Made by a program: the position numbers and the translations under genes
From: CADEFX01 sp050260355
Lineage (GTDB): Bacteria > Pseudomonadota > Alphaproteobacteria > Rhizobiales > Hyphomicrobiaceae
Reading direction: 5' to 3'
NCBI GenBank assembly: GCA_050260355.1
Contig: JBLNBZ010000136.1
Coordinates: 1 to 64,000 of the forward strand
DNA: 64,000 bases
In this document: positions 57,207-64,000 of the stretch, in pieces
Position numbering within the stretch: position 1 is the stretch's first letter
Layout of the letters: each line of letters starts with the position of its first letter
Notes under the pieces: generated by a model
Databases searched by the model: none
Told to the model about the DNA's origin: nothing
Seen by the model: only the letters and a program-made list of their open reading frames with translations

Positions 57207-58075
57207 CCGATGCGCTCCTTCTGAGCAAACAGCCCTGTCGGCTTGATGATCAGGATGAGAATGATCAGCAGGAAGCCCATGGCGTCGCGATAGCCCGAGG
57301 AGACGTAGCCGGCTCCGAGCTCCTCCATGAAAGCCAGGATGAATCCACCGAGCGTGGCTCCCGGAATGCTGCCCAGGCCGCCGAGGATGACGATGGCGAA
57401 GGCCTTGAGGGAGGCGAGATCGCCCATGGTCGGGTAGACCACGAACACCGGTCCCAGCAGCGCGCCAGCCGCTGCCGCCAGCCCCGAGCCGAGCGCAAAC
57501 GTGGCGGTGTGCACGCGATTGATGTCGACTCCCATGAGTGCGGCCACCTCGCGATCCTGGAATGTGGCGCGCATCGCCTTGCCGAGCTTCGTCCGGTTGA
57601 TCAGCGCATAGGCTGCTGCGATGAGCGCCAGAGCCACGATGAAGACGAACAGGCGGTTCCACGAGACCGACACGGGGCCCAGCACCAGCGGTGAGGATGG
57701 GAACGGACTGTCGATCGATTTTGCCACGCCCGACCACGCCAGCTGCTCGAGGTTCTGCAGCGCGATCCATGCCCCGATCATCACCAGCATGGTCGTGTCG
57801 ATGTCCGCGCCTCGGAGCCGGCGCAGAAGCACAAGCTCGATCGCGGCGCCGAGCGCTACACCGAGCAGCACCGCTAAAGGTAGGGCGAGCAGGAAGCTCA
57901 CGCCCAGCACCATCACCCACATGTACATCATGTAGGCGCCGAAGGCGTAGAGCTCGCCGTGCGTGAAGTTCACGACGCGCATGATGCCGAAGATCAGGGT
58001 AAGCCCGATGCCGAGCAGCGCATAGGTGCCGCCCAGGATCAGGGCGTTCAGGCCGTGCTGCAGAAGCTGATCCAC
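57203..58075 (-). CDS. livH: Liv-type ABC transporter permease LivH
   Basis: A 290-aa permease with about eight helices and the LivH pattern: NALILGGTYALLGIGLTLIFGIMRVVNFTHGELYAFGAYMMY, then GKAMRATFQDREVAALMGVDINRVHTATFALGSGLAAAAGALLGPVFVVYPTMG. The start is a GTG at 58075. The run of G residues that should bind the ribosome sits at the base of a strong hairpin (58087-58112), a possible point of translational control. livM follows with a four-base overlap. Confidence 0.94.
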   Translation of the reverse strand: MDQLLQHGLNALILGGTYALLGIGLTLIFGIMRVVNFTHGELYAFGAYMMYMWVMVLGVSFLLALPLAVLLGVALGAAIELVLLRRLRGADIDTTMLVMIGAWIALQNLEQLAWSGVAKSIDSPFPSSPLVLGPVSVSWNRLFVFIVALALIAAAYALINRTKLGKAMRATFQDREVAALMGVDINRVHTATFALGSGLAAAAGALLGPVFVVYPTMGDLASLKAFAIVILGGLGSIPGATLGGFILAFMEELGAGYVSSGYRDAMGFLLIILILIIKPTGLFAQKERIG

Positions 58076-58086
58076 GGGCGACCCCT

Positions 58087-58112
58087 CCCTCTCCCCGCGT
58101 ACGGGGAGAGGG
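58087..58112. promoter_or_regulatory. 26-bp hairpin between livJ and livH
   Basis: Arms CCCTCTCCCCG and CGGGGAGAGGG pair perfectly around a four-base CGTA loop. On the livH mRNA the 3' arm ends next to AGGGG, the likely Shine-Dalgarno, 11 bases before the GTG. There is no T-tract, so it is not an intrinsic terminator. The same CTCCCCG/CGGGGAG type of palindrome is common between genes in alphaproteobacterial genomes. Likely effect: mRNA stabilisation upstream of livH and reduced permease translation relative to the binding protein (inference). Confidence 0.6.
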
Positions 58113-58121
58113 CAGCTTGCC

Positions 58122-59273
58122 TTATTGCTTCACGACCTTGCCGCCTTCGATCTTCACCAGGTAGACGCTCGGCACGTTCTGCGCGCTTTCCTTGCCCGCC
58201 GGACCCTGCTTGATGAAGGCGATGTCGCCGTTGATGCCTTTGACCTTCACGTTCCACAGCGCCTTCTGGACCGCCTCCGGCTCGGCTTTGCCCGCGGCCT
58301 TGATCGCCTCGACGATCGTGTAAATGCCGTCCCAGCCACGGAAGCCTTCCGTGAGGCCGCCGACGTTGTGCTTCTTCTCGTTCCAGATCGCCACGAACTT
58401 CTTGGCGATGTCCGGGTTCCTGACCGCCTCCGGGAACCAGGGCGTGAAGAAAACCAGATGATAGGATCCGTTGGCCGCATCGCCTGCCTGCTGGATCAGC
58501 TGGTCCGGGGACACCGAGCCGCCTGTGGTGATGATGCGGGCGGTGACCTGCTGATCCTTGGCCTGCTTGAGGATCAGCGTGGCCTGCTCCACCGCTGTCG
58601 TAACGAACAGCGTATCGCTGCCCGATGCCTTGATCTTCGCGAGCTGCGCCGAGAGGTCGGTCGCCTTCGGGTCCATGGTCTCCATGACGCCGACCTGCAC
58701 CCCCTCCTTCTTCAGCATCCCGGAGAATTCCTTGGAGGCGCCGAGACCGAAGTCATTGTTGGTGGCGAGGAAGTCAGCCTTCTTGATGCCGAGCTGCTTC
58801 ACCAGTGGTGTAAAGGCCTTTGCCTCCATCTCCGAGGTCGGGCTGATCCGGAAAATGTAGGGATTGCCTGAGGTCGTGATCTTGCCGGAGGATGATGTCT
58901 CCACCAGCATCGGCACCTTGTATTCCTCGAGTTTCGGCATGACGGCCAGGGTGAGCGTCGAGCTCCAGGCGCCCATCATCACCGGCACCTTGTCCTTGAC
59001 GATCAGCTTCTCTGCTGTCGCCACCGCCTCCGTGGGGTTCGACTTGTTGTCCTCGATGATGAGCTGGATCTTCTTGCCGAGAACGCCACCGGCCTTATTG
59101 ATCTCCTCCTCGGCGATCTTGGCGCCTTGCGCCACGTAGTTGCCGGAGGCCGCGAAGGCGCCCGTAAGTGGCTGCGTGACGCCGATCTTGATCGTGTCCT
59201 GGGCCGCCGCCGAACCTGCCATCAATGTTGCTGCCACGGCCGCGAGTAGGAACTTCAAACCCTGGTAGGTCAT
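58122..59273 (-). CDS. Liv-type ABC transporter substrate-binding protein
   Basis: A 383-aa periplasmic binding protein (type 1 fold, LivJ/LivK-like). The signal peptide is MTYQGLKFLLAAVAATLMAGSAAA. Mature features: IKIGVTQPLTGAFAASGNYVAQGAKIAEEEINKAGGVLGKKIQLIIEDNKSNPTEAVATAEKLI and PVMMGAWSSTLTLAVMPKLEEYKVPMLVETSSSGKIT. The ATG at 59273 has a near-perfect AAAGGGAGGT (59278-59287 on the complement). Such proteins bind branched-chain amino acids, aromatic acids or amides; ligand unknown. It follows the LLM oxidoreductase by 174 bp in the same direction. Confidence 0.93.
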   Translation of the reverse strand: MTYQGLKFLLAAVAATLMAGSAAAQDTIKIGVTQPLTGAFAASGNYVAQGAKIAEEEINKAGGVLGKKIQLIIEDNKSNPTEAVATAEKLIVKDKVPVMMGAWSSTLTLAVMPKLEEYKVPMLVETSSSGKITTSGNPYIFRISPTSEMEAKAFTPLVKQLGIKKADFLATNNDFGLGASKEFSGMLKKEGVQVGVMETMDPKATDLSAQLAKIKASGSDTLFVTTAVEQATLILKQAKDQQVTARIITTGGSVSPDQLIQQAGDAANGSYHLVFFTPWFPEAVRNPDIAKKFVAIWNEKKHNVGGLTEGFRGWDGIYTIVEAIKAAGKAEPEAVQKALWNVKVKGINGDIAFIKQGPAGKESAQNVPSVYLVKIEGGKVVKQ

Positions 59274-59447
59274 GCGTACCTCCCTTTACTGCGACGGAGC
59301 TGAGAGCGCGGATTCCTATTCGTTCTCCGGCTCGAAGTTTCGATCCTCAAACTTATTCCAAGATTAGAAACACCATCCCACTTGAGGCTATGGCCGCGCT
59401 GATCCGAAGACAAGCGGATCTGCGTTTTCACAATGCGCCTTTTGCAG

Positions 59448-60407
59448 TCAGGCCGCCTTCTTTTTGAGCCGCGGCAGGATCTCTTTTGCGACCGCCTCGA
59501 CCTGCTCCTTCTCGTACTTGTAGGGAACGAAGATGATGCGATCGATGCCGGTAGCGATGTGCTGCTCGAGTTGCTCGACGCACTCCTCGACTGTTCCCAT
59601 GATGGCGCTGTCCATGGTCGACTCCGACCAGGATGCGTAGTCCCACTCCGTCTGCAGCCAGTGCTTCATGGGAGCCTCGATCTTGGCGCGCGGGCCAATG
59701 CAGATTGGAAGCTGGTTGGTCGAGATGAGCTTGTCGGGGTCTCTGCCCGCTTCCTCGGCATAGCCGCGGATTTTCTTCCAGGTCCGTGCGAAGCTGTCGG
59801 CCGTATAATAGTACGTGATCCAGCCGTCGCCTTTGGTGGCTGCGCGCTTCAGCACCGCATCCACATATCCGCCGATCAGGATCGGCGGACGCGGCTTCTG
59901 CACCGGCTTGGGATAGAGCACGGCGCCGCGAAGATTGTAGGGTGGATAGCTGCCGTCGACTTTCTCCTCGGTCCAGAGCCGGTTGATGATCTCGAGGCTC
60001 TGCTCCATCAGCTTTCCGCGCTTGGTGAAGTCTGCACCGAGGGAGTCGAACTCGCGCTTGTACCACCCCACCGCGGTGCCGACGATCAGCCGGCCGTTGG
60101 AGATGTGATCTATGGTGGCAAGCTCCTTCGCCAGGATCACTGGGTTGCGCACCGGCATGACCAGCACGCCGGTGCCGATCTTGATCTTCGTCGTTCGTGC
60201 GGCGACCGCCGTCAGGATGGTCAGCGCCTCGTGGATCGGAAAATTGGGATCGACGCCGAGCAGGATGTGATCCCAGGCCCAGATCGACTCGTAGCCGAGC
60301 TCCTCCATGCGCACCCCGTAGTCGATCAGGCCTTGTGCGCTCGGCATCTCGGGATGGCGGGTGAAGTTCCGCATCGCGATGCCGAAGACGGTCTGCTTGC
60401 TCGCCAT
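59448..60407 (-). CDS. LLM-class, probably F420-dependent oxidoreductase
   Basis: A 319-aa luciferase-like (beta/alpha)8 flavin or deazaflavin enzyme. Seen: EELGYESIWAWDHILLG, KIKIGTGVLVMPVRNPVILAKELATIDHISNGRLIVGTAVGWYKREFDSLGADFTKRGKLMEQSLEII, and PPILIGGYVDAVLKRAATKGDGWI. This subgroup is normally annotated as F420-dependent (TIGR03619-like). The presence of an F420 biosynthesis gene (cofH) nearby supports F420 over FMN. AGGACCAGGG lies before the ATG at 60407. The substrate reaction is unknown but the location suggests a catabolic step with the adjacent CoA-transferase. Confidence 0.85.
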   Translation of the reverse strand: MASKQTVFGIAMRNFTRHPEMPSAQGLIDYGVRMEELGYESIWAWDHILLGVDPNFPIHEALTILTAVAARTTKIKIGTGVLVMPVRNPVILAKELATIDHISNGRLIVGTAVGWYKREFDSLGADFTKRGKLMEQSLEIINRLWTEEKVDGSYPPYNLRGAVLYPKPVQKPRPPILIGGYVDAVLKRAATKGDGWITYYYTADSFARTWKKIRGYAEEAGRDPDKLISTNQLPICIGPRAKIEAPMKHWLQTEWDYASWSESTMDSAIMGTVEECVEQLEQHIATGIDRIIFVPYKYEKEQVEAVAKEILPRLKKKAA

Positions 60408-60436
60408 GTGCCCTGGTCCTTTCGCCCGGATGCCGA

Positions 60437-61219
60437 TCAGGCCGTATAGAGCCGCTGTGGGTCGAGCTCGCGCAGAATAGCCAGCTCATCCTTTCGCGGC
60501 GGCTCGGCGGTCTCCAGGTTGTCAGCAAAGATCAGCTTGAAGCCCGTGTTGTCCTGCACCTGCTCGCGCGTCACTCCCTGCTGCAACGCCAGCACCTTCA
60601 TCTCCCGCGTCTCCTCGTCGAAGCCCATGACGGCAAGGTCGGTGACGACGCGCCACATGCCGCCCTGCGGCAGCCCGGACTCCGCGCGCGAACGCCCTCC
60701 CTTGATCCATCCGGGGGAGGTGACGAAGTCCACATCCGCCACGAAGCGCCGCTTCTCGTGCTTCATCGCCACGATCATGTTGGTCAGCGAGGAAATGTCG
60801 TTGCCGCCGCCGGTGCCGGGCAGACGGATGATCGGGTTGTCGGCGCTGCCGATGAAGGAGGAGTTGAGATTGCCGAACCGGTCGATCTGGGCGCCGCCCA
60901 TGAAGCCGATGTCGACATAGCCGCGCTGCAGCAGGAGCAGCACGTCCGTGATCGGCAGCACCATGTTGGACCGGCGTGTGCAGCGCTGCTCGTTGGTGGA
61001 CGGCGGCAGCTCGCCCGGCACGATGAACGGCCCGATCGTGCCGCCTTCGAACAGGATCGTCAGATGCGGCGCGAAGTTCCGCTGCGCGAGCGTCGCGGCC
61101 AGCAGGGGTACGCCGATGCCTGCGAACACGATCTGCCCGTCTTTCAGCAGTCGCGACGCCATCACGGCGAGCAGCTCCGACGCCGTGTAGGTCAAGCCTG
61201 CGCCGTCATGCCTAGTCAT
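60437..61219 (-). CDS. CoA-transferase family I, beta subunit-like
   Basis: A 260-aa subunit. ASELLAVMASRLLKDGQIVFAGIGVPLLAATLAQRNFAPHLTILFEGG and DVLLLLQRGYVDIGFMGGAQIDRFGNLNSSFIG are characteristic of the B subunit of glutaconate CoA-transferase relatives, including the steroid ring-cleaving IpdB group. The catalytic Glu of classical CoA-transferases lies in this subunit, but I cannot place it confidently here. It may be a hydrolase or C-C lyase of this fold. The ATG at 61219 overlaps the alpha subunit stop by eight bases. It precedes the LLM oxidoreductase by 29 bp. Confidence 0.85.
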   Translation of the reverse strand: MTRHDGAGLTYTASELLAVMASRLLKDGQIVFAGIGVPLLAATLAQRNFAPHLTILFEGGTIGPFIVPGELPPSTNEQRCTRRSNMVLPITDVLLLLQRGYVDIGFMGGAQIDRFGNLNSSFIGSADNPIIRLPGTGGGNDISSLTNMIVAMKHEKRRFVADVDFVTSPGWIKGGRSRAESGLPQGGMWRVVTDLAVMGFDEETREMKVLALQQGVTREQVQDNTGFKLIFADNLETAEPPRKDELAILRELDPQRLYTA

Positions 61220-62183
61220 TGTAGACGCTCCTGCCGCGCCGGCACGCATCGAGCACGGCATCCATGCCGAGCTTGGCGAGATAGTCGGGCCACGACTTCG
61301 GGCCGTAGTAGAATTCGTCGAGATATTGTTGCGCGCCCTTCACCGGGTCCTTGGAGGTGAGTCCGGCGTAGTAGTCGAGATGCGAAAAGAACGGTTCGTA
61401 GATGCCGTAGCACTCGTGTGGCGCGCACCCGATCGGAGCCTCGACGACGGCCTCCACCGTGAAGAAGGGAATGCGCGTTTGATCGGGCGTGCGCCGGATC
61501 TGATCGTTGGATACGATGCGCTCCGTCGTCAGGATCACCCGGTTGGCCGCCATTGCGATGTCGATGTCCATGAACTGCAACCCGTCGAGCTGGGCATTGC
61601 CGTAAGCGTCGCAGCGCTGCACGTGGATCAGCGCCACGTCCGGGTTGAGTGCCGGCAGCAGCACGACCTCCTCGCCTGTGAACGGGCAGGTCATGGTCTT
61701 CATCTGCCGGCTCACCTGCTTGCCCACGTCCGACCCGATCATGCTGCGCGAGGGCATGAACGGAATGCCCATGGCGCCCGCGCGGTAGCGCAGCCCCATC
61801 GACATGTGGCTCCACTCCTCGAAGCGCGCGAGTTTCCTTTCCGTGTGATGCCGCATGACCTTCGACACGCCCCAGACGATGCCCTGCGTGAACCAGCTCG
61901 TGATGACGTGCTTGGAGACGCCGGCGGCAAAAAGCAGATCGCCTTCCGTCGACGTGATCGAGCGCGAGACGGTGAGATTCTGCTTGCGCGCGCGGATCAG
62001 TGCCCAAACCATTGCCATTGGCGTCCGCGAGACGGTGCAGCCGCCGATGGCGACATGATCGCCGTCGTTGACGATCTTGGCCGCGTCCTTGAGCGACATC
62101 ACCTTCTCGCGCAGGCCGCGGTCGCGCGCGAGCGTCGCCTGGCGCAATTCCTTGTAGGGCATCACCAGGTCGCTTGTGCTCAT
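61212..62183 (-). CDS. CoA-transferase family I, alpha subunit-like
   Basis: A 323-aa partner. It begins with KVMSLKDAAKIVNDGDHVAIGGCTVSRTPMAMVWALIRARKQNLTVSRSI and carries LLPALNPDVALIHVQRCDAYGNAQLDG, both typical of alpha subunits of the glutaconate/IpdA-like branch. A sequence AAAGGGG precedes the ATG at 62183. It overlaps the beta gene, so the two form a heterodimer or heterotetramer. Activation or cleavage of a CoA thioester derived from the imported acid is the likely role; the actual substrate is unknown. Confidence 0.85.
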   Translation of the reverse strand: MSTSDLVMPYKELRQATLARDRGLREKVMSLKDAAKIVNDGDHVAIGGCTVSRTPMAMVWALIRARKQNLTVSRSITSTEGDLLFAAGVSKHVITSWFTQGIVWGVSKVMRHHTERKLARFEEWSHMSMGLRYRAGAMGIPFMPSRSMIGSDVGKQVSRQMKTMTCPFTGEEVVLLPALNPDVALIHVQRCDAYGNAQLDGLQFMDIDIAMAANRVILTTERIVSNDQIRRTPDQTRIPFFTVEAVVEAPIGCAPHECYGIYEPFFSHLDYYAGLTSKDPVKGAQQYLDEFYYGPKSWPDYLAKLGMDAVLDACRRGRSVYND

Positions 62184-62208
62184 CGGTCTGCCCCTTTCTT
62201 AGGTGCCA

Positions 62209-63708
<1,500 letters not shown>

Positions 63709-63753
63709 CGAACCGCCTTGCCCTGCCTGTGTGGCTTCTGGGATCGTGTCCCA

Positions 63754-63782
63754 ATTATTCTATTGTTCTATAATTAGTACAA
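63754..63782 (-). promoter_or_regulatory. Putative promoter of the PLP/CoA-transferase/LLM/liv run
   Basis: On the minus strand TTGTAC (63777-63782) is followed after 17 bases by AATAAT (63754-63759), five of six matching the -10 consensus. It lies in an AT-rich island (63750-63790), unusual in this GC-rich window, about 45 bp before the PLP gene ATG. By-eye assignment. Confidence 0.5.
63763..63782. promoter_or_regulatory. Imperfect 20-bp inverted repeat, operator candidate
   Basis: The half-sites TTGT-n-CTA and TAG-n-ACAA (minus-strand reading) face each other across four bases, and the repeat covers the putative -35 and part of the spacer. TTGT...ACAA dyads are typical of GntR (FCD) regulators of organic-acid catabolism. 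No regulator gene is inside the window, so the family is a guess. Confidence 0.5.
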
Positions 63783-63829
63783 CTATCCTACGTCTCGCGC
63801 CGTCGATCAACAGGCAGCGCGGACAATCC

Positions 63830-64000
63830 TCAGCCGGCGGCAGCCTGCTCCGCAGGCCGGCGCTGCACCGCCCGCCTGCGCTCCTCGGAGGGTGTTGCGT
63901 AAAGCGTCGTGCGCTGGAGAGGGGTGCGGCCGCGCTGCCGAATGATGTGCTCGATCTCGGCGGCGTCGATTTCTTGCCCGTGTGCGGCTCCCGCGGCTCG
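63830..64000 (-). CDS. cofH: CofH, FO synthase subunit 2 (partial C-terminus at right edge)
   Basis: The last 56 residues plus stop of a protein whose sequence starts RAAGAAHGQEIDAAEIEHIIRQ and continues RGRTPLQRTTLYATPSEERR. The AGAAHGQE ... IIRxxGRTPxQRTTLY pattern is the C-terminus of CofH / FbiC, the radical-SAM enzyme that makes FO (deazaflavin precursor of F420) from tyrosine and a diaminouracil. Only the end is visible, so whether it is a stand-alone CofH or a CofG-CofH fusion cannot be told. It reads in the same direction as the downstream LLM oxidoreductase and liv genes. Confidence 0.8.
   Translation of the reverse strand, partial: RAAGAAHGQEIDAAEIEHIIRQRGRTPLQRTTLYATPSEERRRAVQRRPAEQAAAG

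Noticed and set aside
59401..59420. Inverted repeat GATCCG...CGGATC between the LLM and livJ genes as a terminator
   Set aside because: The stem is only six base pairs with an eight-base loop and no T-run follows on the minus strand.

Overview
The window is a GC-rich, densely packed chromosomal segment from an alphaproteobacterium, most likely in the order Hyphomicrobiales. The order-level call is inferred from gene content and order: the blocks purN-purM / DUF2066 / CDP-alcohol phosphatidyltransferase / AI-2E permease / hdaA / ppk-ppx / rnd-aspS, mutY / DciA / dsbA-dsbA / smc, and an ATP synthase F0 operon (atpI-B-E-F'-F) kept apart from the F1 genes. No insertion sequence, integrase, phage gene, CRISPR array or rRNA was seen. 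One tRNA gene, tRNA-Leu(UAA), is present.

Layout. 1-2.7 kb (minus): DUF1285 protein, Nudix CoA pyrophosphatase, DUF6111-like membrane protein and a truncated CCA-adding enzyme. 2.8-9.7 kb (plus): a MoxR ATPase / DUF58 / BatA-DUF4159 / VWA-like membrane operon. 9.9-16.7 kb: a short FtsH protease, an EamA permease, a zinc-phospholipase-C-like protein with a C-terminal DUF4332, tRNA-Leu, a bactofilin, a ceramidase-family membrane protein and a small secreted protein. 16.7-25.7 kb: aspS, rnd, a frameshifted cysteine-rich repeat gene, a 43-residue exported peptide with its own terminator, a DnaJ-like co-chaperone, and ppx-ppk. 25.8-31.5 kb: hdaA, AI-2E permease, CDP-alcohol phosphatidyltransferase, DUF2066 protein, purM-purN. 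31.8-40 kb: a cytochrome P450 facing a flavin oxidoreductase, then ispE, a TPR protein, a threonine dehydratase-like enzyme and mutY. 40-48.5 kb: DciA-like protein, two DsbA-like proteins (one a lipoprotein), SMC, and the F0 operon. 48.5-54.6 kb: a solute-binding-like protein with no signal peptide, a PhnD-C-E-E phosphonate-type ABC transporter, and a lone cytochrome oxidase subunit I.

54.7-64 kb (all minus) is the most distinctive part. From right to left it holds the C-terminus of CofH (FO synthase subunit of coenzyme F420 biosynthesis), a divergent PLP enzyme, a two-subunit family I CoA-transferase, an LLM-class (F420-type) oxidoreductase, and a complete Liv-type ABC importer (binding protein, two permeases, two ATPases). 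A -35/-10 pair overlapped by an imperfect 20-bp inverted repeat precedes the PLP gene. Together these suggest a regulated uptake-and-degradation module for an organic acid that uses a deazaflavin-dependent redox step. The substrate cannot be read from the sequence.

Other points of note are a ~290-bp patch of foreign-looking codon use inside aspS, a strong hairpin next to the livH ribosome binding site, and palindromes between DUF1285 and moxR.
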